Shown: positions 1-13,100 of the stretch, piece by piece | Layout of the letters: every line of letters starts with the position of its first letter | Numbering within the stretch: the stretch's first letter is position 1 | Translations under genes and position numbers: made by a program | Notes under the pieces: generated by a model | The model's database searches: none | What the model was told of the DNA's origin: nothing | What the model saw: only the letters and a program-made list of their open reading frames with translations | NCBI GenBank assembly: GCA_030549495.1 | Contig: JAUIRK010000278.1 | Span: 788,001 to 852,000 of the forward strand | DNA length: 64,000 nucleotides | Origin: Nectonema munidae | Lineage: Eukaryota; Nematomorpha; Nectonematoida; Nectonematidae | Direction: 5' to 3'

Positions 1-672
1 CACTAACGAATTAGTACGATTTACCGGTGTTAAGAAAGAAGAAGAGAAAAAAAGAAATTACAAACCTTATCAGAAGACAAGATTATACAATGTAGTAAAA
101 TTTGAGGGTATTGCAAAAGGTCAGAAGACGCGTCTGTAAACAGCATACGAAAAATCACAAGTTGATACAAATTCACGGAAACACCCAATCGTAAACATAC
201 AGATGTTATGCAAAGAAAATAAATTTAAACACGTAGGTGATAGAGAAACCAAAATAATAAATACAAAAAAAACATCAAACATACATGTAACTGACTAATT
301 AAATTAGTAAAAAAATATTTATGCTAAATTAGTAAAGGCTCTTGTCCGAAAATACAATAATGAATTCTTAAATAAATTTTGAGTGATTTATTTTATGAAT
401 ATTTTATATGATGTATTTCTATTTCATTGATGATGGGTTTTATTCATATCAGCGGCTTGTAGGCCTTTTGAATTTTTTCCCAACTATAAATATGCAATGT
501 CTTTCTTTTTAAATTCCTTATTAAATTCTTTTTTTATATGTTTAGTGGTGTATTCCAATTTTATTTTATCAATTAATAAATCTTCTTCTTCTTCTTAAAT
601 GATTAAATTTTCAAAAAACAAATTATTTCTAAATAAACTTTCTGTAATAATATATAGTTACTGCAACTACAA
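1..672. other. No gene seen; LINE-like 3' tail
   Basis: AT-rich sequence without a supportable gene. At about 540-596 an AT-rich stretch ends in a (TCT)n run, closely resembling the 3' tail of the LINE that ends near 42175 (both have TTTTATCAA followed by TCTTCTTCTTCTT). It may be the 3' end of another copy of that LINE, plus strand. Nothing else is recognisable. Confidence 0.4.
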
Positions 673-870
673 AATGGTGAGCATAAATGGTTGTTAGGTT
701 GTACCTCTCAGCTTAACAGTTGAAGGTCAGAGGTTCGATCCCCAAGGCTCCCAACTCTAAAAACCAATTCACAAAAATTGTGATTAACCCTTTTCATTTA
801 TATATATATATCTTAAGCATATTGCTAGCATGCCTACGGCTGAAAGTGCTTTGATATATATTATGTTCAT
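673..870 (+). repeat. tRNA-derived SINE, copy 1
   Basis: The head looks like a tRNA: GAGC near the start can pair with GCTC near 747, and a polymerase III B box GGTTCGATCCCC lies at about 731-742. The tail carries AGCAT...TGCC...CTGAAAGTGCTTTGATAT. Both head and tail recur in inverted order at 1335-1505, which defines the family. Not a functional tRNA gene, because the anticodon arm is not credible. Confidence 0.6.
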
Positions 871-1334
871 TACCCCTTTTTATGTATCCTCAGTGTATCA
901 ACTTTGTCACATCCATAGGGAAAACATCGAAAAGTTTGCTTTATTTTGTTTAAACAAGTATCAATAGAAATTTCATAATGCGAGTATTTTTTAAGTTTTC
1001 AATATTTCGGTCCGCGTTTTTTTTAAATTTTCGGTAATCCGAGCCGCTTCAAGAAAAGTTTAGTGAAAATCGTTTAACTTCACAAGCATATAAATTAATC
1101 ATTGTATTTATTAAAATAATGAGAATGTGTGATCTCAGACTCTTTCTTTAAAAGACGCTTTCATTGATCTTAATAAGAAGGATATAGAGTTGAAACTGTT
1201 TTTAAAATAATCCTATCTTCGCAACAAATGATGCAATACTTAGTTGTATAAAAAAAACTTACAAAAGTATGAAAGTTAAATCCAAATGTTAAAAAAAACA
1301 TAATAATTATAGTGAATGGTTGGTTGGCTGGTTG

Positions 1335-1505
1335 GTTGGATGGATATCAAAGCACTTTCAGACGTAAGGCAAAATGCTTGCATGATGCTTGAAGATGCTT
1401 AATCTCATATTTGAGATTTTATTTTAAAGATTTTGGTGATCGAAGTACTGACCTTCGAGGATTGAGCGGTCAACTACACTCTAACAACCATTGAGGCGCA
1501 ATAAT
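1335..1505 (-). repeat. tRNA-derived SINE, copy 2 (inverted)
   Basis: On the minus strand this starts near 1505 with ATGGTTGTTAG, continues through GAAGGTCAG and TTCGATC (B-box region) and ends with CTGAAAGTGCTTTGATAT, in the same order as the copy at 673-870. A GGTT/GGCT microsatellite at 1318-1342 follows its 3' end, as often seen at SINE tails. The two copies form an inverted pair about 460 bp apart. Confidence 0.6.
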
Positions 1506-1724
1506 TATATTAGCAAACTTGTTTATTTTCACAGATATACGTAAATAAATCATCAAACGGAATCTTTAAATTATACTATATATTGAAAAATTTTTTATAA
1601 ATTAAATTGATGGCAATTTAAAGTTAAAAAACCATTAATAAGTTAAAAAAGACAATTTAGAATTTTAAAGAGAACAATTTAGAACTTAAAATGACTGGTA
1701 CGCAGCCTGTATAGATCAGTTTAA

Positions 1725-2060
1725 AGGTGAAAAAATGTATACAGAAAGAGGTAGAACACGATCCCTCTCGGTTATGCTATCAAACACACATCAAATGAAA
1801 CATTTTGATAAAATATATTTAGTTATTATACTCTAATAAATATTTAGTATTTTTATTTTTAATTTCTATCATTTGTCATGGGTTTTGGGACTGCATGGAC
1901 TGAGAGGGTGACCAATCCTCTTTTACTCGTTTGATCCACGTATTATTTTTTATTCAAAACGACTCTTATTCATTCAAGTGTAAAGGTCCTCCTATCCTCA
2001 ACTTGAGAGTTTGCCATGAATTTAAAATATGATTCAAACTGCGGCAGATAATTTTGAGTT
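1725..2060. repeat. Interspersed repeat shared with about 55395-55690
   Basis: The phrase CAAACACACATCAAATGAAA, preceded by GCAGAAAGAGGT-like sequence and followed further on by GTTTGATC and ATTCAAAACGACTCTTATTCAT-like sequence, recurs in the same order near 55400-55640. No protein is recognisable. Family unknown. Confidence 0.45.
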
Positions 2061-4220
2061 TGTGACATTTGAAGAATTTTGGGTAAAATTTCATTCCTTT
2101 ATCCAAAACTTGGAGAACAGGCTCTTCAATTGTTGTTGTTGTTGTTGTTGTTGTTGTCGACCTCGTTCACCATTCGACATCTGAAGAGTGAACCCTCACG
2201 TCGCAGTCCAGCTCCCACTCCAGTTTCGAAGACCATCTGGAAAGTTTCGTCTTTGCTCTTCAATTGTTGATTCCTATTTCGTTGACACGGTTTTTCCAGA
2301 CTTGTTGTATTAAAAACGAAGCCACGAAATCGACTTAATCTTCAAAGCGATTTGTGTTGTTCACTTTCTTCCTAGAGACCTAGAATTGCTAATCTTGTAA
2401 AAACTCATTCTTGTATTATTTTATTAATAATAATTTAAGTCTTAAAAATATCTGATTTTTTGATAAACGTTGTAATTTACGTTTGTGCATGCATAATAAA
2501 TAACAGAATGGAAGTGCAAATATAATGAACAATCTTATTATTATTATTATTATCTATAACGTTTCAATTATTTATTTTATTCTTTTTAACGGGGGCGTAA
2601 GAATTTTCAATAAGCAAAAGGAGGCGTTGTTCTAAAAAGTGTGGGAACCACTGCTGTGACAGAAAATATTCATTTCTCCATTTGTTATTTTATTTACAAA
2701 AAAAAAGAAAAAGTAGCATAATTAGTGGCTTTAACTAATGAAATTAGTAAAGTCGTCGTTTACTACTCCAAAAACAACTTTTCTAATACAATTAGTAAGT
2801 TTTTTTTTTGAGAATTTTGATTTAAAATTCATACTTTTGTAAGCTTCTATCTCATACAACTGAATGTTACATTGTTTCTTTAATAATAAATTTTTTTATT
2901 AAAAAAAAGTGAAACTAATTTTTCCTCGCAATGATTCCTTACATGTTGCGGAGATATGATTTTATTAACTTCACTGAAAGCGTGCTTTAAAGAAATAGCC
3001 TGAGAATAGAATTTCTCATTTTTCCAAAAAAATCAATAACTCGCTTTCAAATGTTTTCAAAATGCGAAGCTCTTAAATAAAATTCATATTCGCACAAATT
3101 GAAATATTTCAAAATTGTTCACATTCATTCAATAGATCTATTTTTAGAGAGTTTGTATAAAAATGTTAATCACAATACCTAAATATGCGTTTTTACATTT
3201 TGAATTGAACACAATTCAAAATCATTCTGGCTCTTGCCGCCACTCTCGTATACGATATTGCTCAGAATAGTTCATGTTCGAATATCATCTAGTTTATAAG
3301 AATTAAAAATTTATTTCACTTTTTGCCGTCAAAATAACAATTTTTTGGCAAGTATATTTTTACGATTTTTGCAAAATGAGTGTACCACCTATTATATTTT
3401 AGAACGAGTGATGAGCAAATATGGCATGGAATGATTTTTACAAAATCTTCATTAATTATATTTGAAAAATACTTTCAAATTTTTCTCATCAAAATGCCGA
3501 AAAAAATTTAAGATATTATTGAAAAAAAAATATAGGAGAGAAAATAATTTTTATTGCAAAAATTTAAATAAAATACAAAAGAAAGGATTTGGAAGCGAAA
3601 TATTTTGAACATTTTAAACAAATTTTGTTATGAAAAAAAATATATTAAAAAAACTTAAAAAGTGTTGATGAACGACCAGAACCACGATGTCTAATAAAAA
3701 TAAGAAAGAAAGAGTGGAGAAGGTGGATATAATAATACAATTTAATTTATTGTTTATATTTATATTTAAATAAAAATTTTAATTCATTCTTTCATTGCAT
3801 AAAATATTAGAACTGTGATAAAATTTTGATAAATTTTCATGCCATAATGAAAAATATGGTGACACCTCGTTTTTCCCTCACATTCGCTTCTTGATCAAAA
3901 TAACGAATCTTCGAGAATAAAGGATTATATCGAAGCAAAAATTTTGGCGATAAGAAAATCTGTTTTCAAAAAAACCTGACCGATGTTGAGGTTAACGGAG
4001 AATCAAAGGAAAGATTTTACTTTGGAGAAGATTGAAGAAATTTTTGATTCTGAGATCATTTTTGACAATCGTTTACCACTGAATTAATAATAATTTGTCA
4101 TTCATATATTTTATAATATATAACCAGTGGCGTAGCTAAAATGTGTGCTGACTTTGTCACGTTATGAGTTTACTGCCCCTACCCTTTCTGAATTCGCCTT
4201 AAAAAAGAAAACATATTGTA
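2061..4220. other. No gene seen; TTG microsatellite
   Basis: About 2.1 kb without a supportable gene. A (TTG)n microsatellite lies at about 2129-2157, inside a short GC-richer patch (2100-2370) with no recognised coding content. A CAGTGGCGTAGCTA motif at about 4124 resembles a DNA-transposon end also seen near 34063 and 53403, but no partner end is nearby. Confidence 0.4.
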
Positions 4221-4546
4221 AAGTGACTGAGTTAGTGGGGTAATGTTTTTTACCTTTAGTGCGGTGGGGTAAAAAAACCCCAAAATTTTTTGTAAGAATA
4301 TTGATGGAAAATCAATATAGAATAGTTCGTAAAGAAACAAGCATACTAAATGTTAAATATGTAAAATTAATAATTATTAAATTTATAATAGTTTAACATT
4401 TTCTTTTTTTTAATTTAACGCCATCTATTTTTGTAGAAATATTTTTTGAGTACACTACTTCATGTTTATTTGAAACTATTTTTTAAAAAGTAAAATTAGA
4501 ATTTTATTAACATAAAATCAATTCATCATTTTTATCTTTCTGAAAT

Positions 4547-6090
4547 TTACAAAGCACAATTTCCACAAAGTATATTTTGGTGTCTTTTACAAATAAAACT
4601 CTCACATTTCGAGCAGGTTATCTTTGTTTTTTTGTCATCTTTCCTTAGGCAAAATTTGCATCTTGAAAACTTTTTGGATGTTGAAACAGTTGAAACTTCT
4701 GCAGAATCAGTTTCTATAAAAGAAGAAATTAAATCCTTGAAATTTTTAGAGACTCTTCTATTACTTTTTCTTATTTTCTGGCTTTCCAAACATAATACTT
4801 TACCAAGATCTAATAAAAACTTTCTTCTCACAAGTTTTGAAGAAGGATTACTTAGTTTATGTATTACATAAGCGTTAATTCCACCATTGTTGCATAAACC
4901 ATAAAAAAATGCACATTGGCCATCTTCTTGCTACATTATATTTTGATGATAATAAGTGGTCTACCAAGCCAACACCATATTTTGTTTCATTGTAAAAATT
5001 TATAATTTCAGGTTTTTTCTTTCCAATTTTTTCAATAATTTTATCATGATGCATCGTAGAAAAAAGCGTTACAACTTTATTTTTTTAGGAATCTATGACA
5101 CCAGTGTTTTGTGAATAAAAACTTACTTTAAAAAATTTCTTTCATGTTACTTGAAAATTTTTTGGGAACACCTTTTCTATTTTTTGTTCCAACCAATGTT
5201 AGATTATGTTGCGCCTTTAAATCCAGTGCCAAATCAATTCCAGCGTACCAATTGTCAGTGGTGACATTCCTTCCTGTTCCTGAAATAGGAGCAATCAATC
5301 GCTTTACAACATCTGATGGTGAATTGCTAAGTCTTTGTACACCGACTTGTTTTCCAACATAAACTTCTAGATTGAGTGCATAAAAAGTTTTTGCGTCTAC
5401 TAATGCGTAAACACGAAGGCCATAATTTTTTGGTTTTGCAGATCCAAAATACATCCTAAAACCACATCTACCTTTGAAGGGGAAAATCGCTTCATCAACT
5501 GTAAGAAATTCATGTGGGCATACAAAGATGTACAATTCTTTACGCAACAATCAAAAAACTCTCTAATAGCAGCCAACTTGTCGAAACTTTTTCCGACACT
5601 TCTCGCACTTTTCTCATCAAATCTAATACATCGACATAAAAATAAAAATCTTTGTGAAGACATTACACTCTTTATAAAATCACAACCGAAGCCAAAATTG
5701 TTCCAAATATCGTTGAAATTGAGGTCATTCGAATGAAGCGCTCCTGTTACAAATAAGATTCCTATAAAAGCGTTTATTTCTGTGACATCTGTGTCTCTTG
5801 AGTGACTAGCTTCTTTGTAATTGTTTTTCACTGTCTCTATAAAAAGATTGGTGCTTTTCACAATCATAGTGATCATGTCTTCGAAACGTGGTAGAAATCG
5901 GCTTGTCAGTCCAGAAGACTGCACTTGTGTCAGAAGAATTTTTGTTGTTATTGTCAGATTCATCAAAATTTGATTCTTCGCTATCAGAAAAATGACAAAA
6001 TTTCTTCATAGTCAGACTCGGAACTATCTGAAGAATCCAAGATTTCTTCAGTAACGGTTGTTTCTTTGAGTAGTTCCCTAATTTCATCAA
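4547..6090 (-). pseudogene. piggyBac-like transposase, decayed
   Basis: DDE transposase of the piggyBac (PGBD) family. An acidic, Ser/Asp-rich N-terminus (about 6090-5966) is followed by the catalytic region. Recognisable piggyBac stretches are TVDEAIFPFKGRCGFR (first catalytic Asp region), LVDAKTFYALNLEVYVGKQ, and GRNVTTDNWYAG (second catalytic Asp). A C-terminal Cys-rich zinc domain follows at 4547-4680, with CKFC, CSKCESFICKRH and CGNC. The reading frame changes near 5550-5400 and again before the C-terminal part, so the gene is broken by at least two frame changes and some loss. It once cut and pasted the surrounding element at TTAA sites. The same C-terminal domain recurs inverted at 6517-6705. 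Confidence 0.8.
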
Positions 6091-6451
6091 TAAAAGCCAT
6101 TTGTGGATAAAATTAAAAACAGTTCAACTGGATAGACAACAAAAAAATCAACAAAAAGATCGAGGTTTAACAGAGTATAAAGCAGAAACAAAATAAATTG
6201 AGGAAATAATGCAGCAAATGAATAAATTCATTCATAGTTTTATTTAATTGCGTTGAGAAATAATACAGCTGTTACATACATTCTCCTACACTCAAACTTA
6301 TATAAGTTACGCAGACATACACAAATTTCAATAGTTTTCAAGGTATAAAATATCGATTGAGCAACAATGAATTCAGAAGATTATTGAGTGATTGATAAAA
6401 TCAGATTAATTCAAGAAACAATTTTGAAAGTCTAAGTAAACGTTATTATTA

Positions 6452-7037
6452 TTTATGGTTTATGCAACAATGCTGGAATTAAAGCTAATACAAACTAAGT
6501 AATCATAGTTCAAAACTTGTGCGAAGATTGGACCTTGGTAAAGAAAAAAAGTAGTAGAAGTGCATCTAAAAATATCAAGGATTTAATTTCTTCTTTTATA
6601 GAGACTGATTCTGCAGAAGTTTCAACTGTTTCAAAAACCAATAAGTTTTCAAGATTCAAATTTTGCCCAAGGAGACGTGACAATTATTACGTGCTCGAAA
6701 TGTGAGAGTTTTACTTGTTAAACACATCAAAACATACTTAAAAAATAGATTTATTTTATGCTTATAAAATTGTAAATTTATTTTATAAAATTTTAATTCA
6801 TATCTTCATGTGTGCTTATTTTTAGCTTGAAAATTAGTTTCAAAATAACAGTGATGAAGTTTGCTCAAAAAATATCCATAAAAAATAAATGGCATTAAAT
6901 TTCAAAAACAAAAACGAATATAAATTTTAACATATATAATTTTTTTTTGTTTGTTTTTTATGAACTATTCTATATTCATTTTTGACTATATTCTTACAAA
7001 AATCTTTGGGGTTTTTTTTACCCCACCGCACCAATTA
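6452..7037 (+). repeat. Inverted second arm of the foldback piggyBac
   Basis: Inverted partial copy of the transposase 3' end and transposon end. The encoded stretch at 6517-6705 repeats NIKDLISSFIETDSAEVST from the main copy but stops just after the first cysteines. The rest matches the noncoding end region up to CCCCACCGCAC. It diverges from the other arm at scattered positions, so the duplication is not recent. Confidence 0.7.
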
Positions 7038-7219
7038 AGGTAAAAAAAAAAGTGTGCTCACGACCATACTTTTTCGACCTGCCAAAAACTGAATAGAAAT
7101 CAAGGAAGATGTCAAATTAGAAGGTACACAAATGCTTAAAAATCAAACTTCAAGGTTTTTGAAAATAAAAAAGTGTTTTAAGTTAACTGGGGTATCTTAA
7201 ACCCCACCGCACTAACTAA

Positions 7220-8574
7220 GTGTTAATATCTTCTACTAATATGTAAAAAGATTGGACCCTGTGGATAACCCCTCATATTTTTAGTATAAATATCATACAA
7301 ACTATAATAACTATAATAATGTTTGCTCCATGCTAGATTTGAAGTATGAAAATAGGAAGACAACTTGGTAAAAATTATTGTGTTTTTGAAAAAGGGATAG
7401 AGAAGCCATTTTTGATCTCTATGTTGTTAACGAAGTATTAGTTTGTTAAGAAAGAATTATAGTATATTTTCTAATCTAACCCTGTTAAGAATAAGAGATA
7501 TTTAGGATAATGGTTAGGGTTAGATAATGACATTTTAAAAATATATTTTCACAAACTTTTAATTTTGTCGGCTACAGTAATTTGGTAAAAAGAAAGAAGA
7601 GCTTTATTCGAATCCACAAAATATTTCAGATAAAGCCGGACTCAACAAAATTAAAAAGTTAAAGAATTAGTTAAAAATTTTTCCTAGTATATAATTTATG
7701 TTTTTGAAAAAATATATTTTTTATACTAGATGACCATGCTTATTTCATTTTTGGATTACCGTTTTTGTAATTAAGGTGTGGAAATGCAATCAAAAAGGTA
7801 TTTAATCCATATTAGCTTAACTAAACATTTTTTAAAAAATATTAATAAAATTTGAATTATAATATCGATTAAAAATTTTGAGTTTTATTGTTCTCTCTCT
7901 GAAAAAATAGGTCCATATTTTTTAGCACCTTGGCCGATTCAATAACAAATTTAGTGCGATTGAAATTTATAACTCACCTTCGAAAATTTTTAAAAAAGTG
8001 ATATAAAAGTAATCTTTTTTTCTTTTTTTTTTAAATAAAACGATTTATTTAATTTTACAACTTTTTTATGTAGTGTTTTGTATGGGTTTGAATAACAAAA
8101 TAATTCTTTTGTAGTTATTACTTGATACTACACATATGCATCCAAACAAATAAAAAAACAACACACGGAAAATAAAACAAAATTCACCCACATATGCTAC
8201 ACTCGCTCAAATCGATCAGACACATGTATAATTTGACGAGTTGTTTTACGAGCGTAAGAATCATTTTTTCTACATTTTTTGGCGCCTCCTATCTTCAATC
8301 ATAACTTGCATTTCAACTGTATCATTTGATTTTTAAAATCACGCTTAACCTTCTCAATATAAATGCCTTGAAATTACTATAGGTATTTATTATTCTCTGA
8401 AATTTTAACTTTTGAATTTTGATTGATTTTGATAGAACGCTTCATCTTTTAAAATCTCGATAATTTAAACCAGTTTCTTCGAATTCCAATTTATTGCAAT
8501 TATTATTAGTCCAATTTTTGGTATATTAAATGAATTTGTTTCCTTTTTTAATGTCCATTTAAACGCATGTTTTC
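7220..8574. other. No gene seen
   Basis: AT-rich sequence (many A/T runs) with no open frame, motif or repeat that I can assign. Confidence 0.4.
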
Positions 8575-9180
8575 TTTTAAGCCAAGATAGAAGGTTTCCA
8601 ACAATTTCAAAAGATTCTAGATTTAGGATAAATCTTTTATGAGGAACCCTATCAAAGGCTTTTTGGAAGTTTAAGTATAGGGTACATTAATAGTTCTACT
8701 TTTATTCAAGAGTTACTTCATTGGAAAATTCGATTAAGTTAGAGACTGTCGATTTTTTGATTTTCCAATCAACAAGAAGTTTACATTCTTCTAATGATTT
8801 ATTAAACAAAGTTGTCAAGGCTGCTTTGAGAATGTTTACTCATTTTTTAAAAAATAACGGAGAGATATCATCGAGACAAATAGATTTTGATGTCCCAAAC
8901 TTAACAAGCTTCTCCAGAACCTCATCGTCTGTAATGACTACAGCTTTTAATAATTCATAAAAATTTAATCTCTTCAAATGTTTATTTGGTATATTACTTT
9001 CTACTTTGTAAATCGAAGCAAACTATTGATTAAAGGCTTCAGGTAAAAACTTTTTTTCAATAAAGTTTCCTTATTTTCTGATTATTGTTTGAAAATCTAG
9101 TGATCTCTTTCTTTTATTTATATAATTCCAGGCACTTTTGCAATTAGATTTATAATTTTTTAAATATCCAATTCATATTT
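8575..9180 (-). pseudogene. Non-LTR retrotransposon (LINE) reverse transcriptase fragment
   Basis: Read on the minus strand, the decayed frames give LICLDDISPLFFKK-like sequence, then KAFDRVPHKRFILNLE (the first catalytic region of Jockey/CR1-type reverse transcriptases, which normally read SKAFDxVxH), then a GNLLSWLKR-like stretch. The part before it resembles the linker between endonuclease and RT. Several stops and frame changes are present and the rest of the element is missing, so this is an old 5'- and 3'-truncated copy. Confidence 0.6.
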
Positions 9181-10156
9181 TGGTTCTCAGGTGAGTTTTC
9201 TTATCTGATTAGATAATTTCTTACTCTCTTCTTTATATTTTTTTCCTATTTTGATTCATATATGGTTTAGCACAAATCTTAGAATAGGATAACGGAACGA
9301 TTACTCTAAACCAGATTAAAGGATACTTTTTCAAATAAGATATTCTTTTTTTGTATTCTGGGGACCGTTTTAAAACTGTATAATACCTATATAATAATTA
9401 CATTTTTCATCTCTGGTTGAGGAGAGAGTATTATCTTTGATATACTACTCTGTTTAAAAAACTCCATTTTTTTATTTTGGTAAAAAAAGAAGTTTGCCAT
9501 TGTCATTTTTTACAAAATGATATATTTTGCTTGATACAGGCTTCTAACTGCCGCAATTATCAGAAAAGCCATTTTTATTGTTAAATTTAATTTTTTTAAC
9601 AATATAAAAAACGTTTTCTTTGATAAAAAGTGGAAGTAAATCAAGAGGAGTTTTGCAAACTTTTAGAAGGCTGATAACAGATGAAGAGGGCAAAAAGAAT
9701 GTAGTTTTTGTTGATTATTTGTTTCCTTTTTTTTAAGAACTGAAGCAAAGGAAAAATCATCATAAGTTGGAAAACAAACGAGCAAAGGAAACTAAAAGAA
9801 GCGAAAAGATAAGCTTCAACAATATTCACGTTTTGACATAAAGTATGAACATGTTTTTTGCATCTGCTGCAGAAAACACAAGTTGATGAAAACTACTTTT
9901 TGCAAATCATTGAAGAAAATTAAAAAGAAAAAATTATCTAAAATAAACAGTAATGAAAATATTAATAAATAGTCTTTTGAATGTCTTAAACTTCAAAAAT
10001 ATAAAAAGATTATAAAATAATAAAACTTTATTTAAAATTTTAAAAATTTAATAACACAAAAACTTTATCGCCTTTCCCTCTAAATGGATTCATATGTTAC
10101 ATTAACTATCAAGTAATATGTTCATTAATTTTATGTTGTAGCTTTTACCTTCCAAA
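9181..10156. other. No gene seen
   Basis: AT-rich sequence. Short open frames here have no recognisable motif and unremarkable composition. May contain promoter or 5' sequence of the kinase gene if the tentative first exon at 10157 is right, but no promoter element is convincing. Confidence 0.35.
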
Positions 10157-10180
10157 ATGAGAAATGCCTCAAAACATTGG
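10157..10180 (+). CDS. Possible first coding exon of the deoxynucleoside kinase gene
   Basis: ATG followed by seven codons (MRNASKHW) and then a strong donor, TGG|gtgagt, in the phase (0) required by the next exon at 13449. The spliced product would begin eight residues before the P-loop exon, giving a very short N-terminus with no mitochondrial presequence. The support is only the donor, the phase and the position; an undetected exon elsewhere in the 3.3 kb upstream of 13449 is an equal possibility. Confidence 0.3.
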
Positions 10181-13100
10181 GTGAGTTAATTTTTAACCTA
10201 TAATTCTTTTTAAATTATTTTTAATTAAATAGTATTTTAACTCATTTATTTTTATTTATATCATTTTACTTTTGGAAAAATCTTTTTGTAGATAAAATTT
10301 TGGATATTTCTCTATATGAATGACATTCATCACCTTTGAAGGATATTACACTAAAAAGTAAACCTAATAAATTTTAGTTAAAAGTTAATATATACATAAA
10401 AATAATTAAAAAATCACCATTTTTTTTCATAACAAGTGAGATATATGTGAATTAATTAATTTTGAAAATATAACTCATGATGGAATTGACTTTGAAAACA
10501 CTTCAATAATTATCCAAGTGCTTTTTGAACGTCCAAAAGTATTTTCCGATTAAGACACTACAATTGAAGATGTATAAAACATGCTAGGCGATTATAAAAA
10601 TTTACAGGCTTGTGTTATCAGAGAAAGTTTAAAATAAAAAGTAAGTGTAAAAGAAAAGAAATCTGACAAAGTTTAACCATTTTCTTTGGTAAAAGATGCT
10701 GATGTAAAACTAAAAAAAGGTATCTTTTTTCCTAAAAGTATAGAAGAATATAATAATTTTATTTCATGGACATTATCTGCAATGATGAATAATGCAGGGA
10801 AACGAAATAAAAAAGTAGACGAAAAAGAATAGAGAAGATGAAACCCAGAACAAATTTGGTTCATCAGACAAGGGATTTATGAATTGATCATTCTACTTGA
10901 CAAGGAAAAAATTTACTGAAATGGTCTTTATTAGTAAGAGAAATGGCAGGCACTTCTATTCTTTTTGATTTTTTTGTTGAACATTAAGCAAATTAAAATG
11001 ATAGATTATGAAAGTGAAGATGTAGAGAATGCAGTTGAGACTGTTAATTTATTTGTGCCAGGTGCCAAACTTCATTTATTCTCAATGCTTCAAAATGTAT
11101 TGCACGCATCCAAAAATATAGTCCATTAATCTGTGTGAATTATTGTATGTTTATTTTTTTGTTTCAGGTTAGTTTTTTTCGAAAGGGAGACAAATGTTGC
11201 CTATTCAAATCTTTCATTTAGAGAAATTTTTACATTTTTAAATGTAAATTTATTCACAATAAGAGCACTTTTTTATATAAAAGTATTAAAATCCATAGTT
11301 GGTGGGAAAGCGTATGAGAAGGAGATATGGTTTTTAATAAAGAATTATCCTCATGTCTAGTCCATGAAGTAGTCAGATTTTCGTAACTAGATGATCATAA
11401 GCAACGTATAGAAGGGAGAAAAAGAGGAAACAAAATTTTAATAAGAATGTTGGTAAAAATACCGTAAAATATGATTATAACGAACTACCATGGGAAGGGG
11501 AACGGGCCTCAATTTTAGTTCATTATATCCGATTTTGATTATATCAGGAAGGACATAAAACAGGCAAAATTTGTGAATAAAAGATCTTCTATTTTAAATA
11601 GAAAAGAATTATATCATTCATGGTCTAAAAAGCATACTTTACACACATGTAAATCTAAACTATATTTATACACAGTCGTAAATAAAATATATAAGCACAT
11701 GCAATTATTAAATTAAGTCTGTGATATGCTGTTTTACAACACTGTAGCGCTTGGTCAAAATATCATCTGTTAACTCCCCTATAGGATGGAAATAAATTTC
11801 ATCAAAACCATTGGTACTCTTTTAAACATGCGAGGCTTTTAACACGTCAGTAAACTTAAAAAGTCAGTAAAGTAGTCAAGACAACCTGAATAATATAACA
11901 AAAAGTTTAATGTAGATAAAATATTTTATATCAAAAAACGAAAAAATAAATGAAATATTTTAGTGTAAATAAAAAAATTATTTTTAAATAAATATCTCAT
12001 AACCTGTACGGTTGAATGCCTGTCTACGATGGTTCATCTCCAACCTGTATACTAAAATGTTTCATCTCCAACCTATCAGTTCATATTTTGCTAGATGTAA
12101 GATTTGATATACCTCATTAGGGGAGACAATGTTACAAAAGTTATTACCTGAAATAATACAATCAAAATAAAATTGTGTAATCAAAGAATTGAAATGATGG
12201 TTTCTTTTACATGTAAAAATGACTAAGGAGACAAGGTTCAACTTTATGTTCATATTTTGCTAGATGTAAGATTTGATATACTTCATTCCGTGAGACGATG
12301 TTAGAAAAGTTATTTTAAATAATATATGTGTCAAATAATCAAAATAAGATTGTATAATCTTATTCCAGATTCAAGATTCAAGATTTCAAGGGGTAAAGCA
12401 CTATTTTGACCTAGCTAAATACTCAGCAAATTCAGGGGAATTGCGTTCAATAATAGCTATCTTAGTATCTTTAAAAAATTTAGTGAATTTAAAACCCCCT
12501 AGATTAGTAACTTTATAGTTCCAATAACTCATTGAAAATATTTATGATTAAACATCTTGGTATAATTTATTTATTTTCAAAAGATGATACTTGTTTATTG
12601 AAAATTGACCACAGTTCATTTATCTTCACCTTTCTCAACGCAGTTCCATTATTATTTACTCTAAGATTTTTCATCGGTAGTTCATTATCTTTTTTATTTA
12701 TTTAACAGAATTATCTAAATTAAGAATGATAGGTTTAGTATATTCAGAAGATTTAACAAGATTCGCATAGCTTATATTAGGATGGTTACCAACATTATCA
12801 AATTTTTTAGATATAGTCTCATACATACATATGATCGATTAAGAGGTCTTTAACATCAGAGAATCTGTTTTTAATAACATTAATATCTTCTACTAATGTT
12901 TTTTCAAGATAAAAATTCTCAAAGTTTTTTAAATTCTCAATTAATATACAGTGTCCTAAATTATGATTAGTTGTCGAACTTTTTGGATAGGACATGTATC
13001 CATCTCTAAAGATTAAGAAAACGGCAGAAATAACAAAAAATTATTTAAAACAGGAAAAAACCATATCGTACTAAAAGGAAAGAAAGAAAATAAGTAATTT

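Larger units (their letters stand above)
4225..7219. mobile_element. Foldback piggyBac-like DNA transposon
   Basis: A piggyBac-type transposase remnant on the minus strand (4547-6090) is flanked by two arms in opposite orientation. The arm at about 4258-4905 matches the reverse complement of about 6452-7037, including the transposase C-terminus, the untranslated tail and the end TGCGGTGGGGTAAAAAA. Further copies of the end motif TTAGTG(CG)GTGGGGT lie at about 4229 and 7190-7217. The element therefore carries the same transposon end on both sides, as a foldback. Outer limits are approximate, and no clean TTAA duplication could be assigned. Confidence 0.65.

Noticed and set aside
673-755. Possible functional tRNA gene.
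   Set aside because: A B box and partial acceptor pairing exist, but no credible anticodon arm, and the sequence recurs with a shared tail, so it is a SINE.
2079-2270. Frame with a Leu run followed by Ser/Pro-rich sequence, resembling a signal peptide.
   Set aside because: The Leu run is the translation of a (TTG)n microsatellite; nothing else supports a gene.
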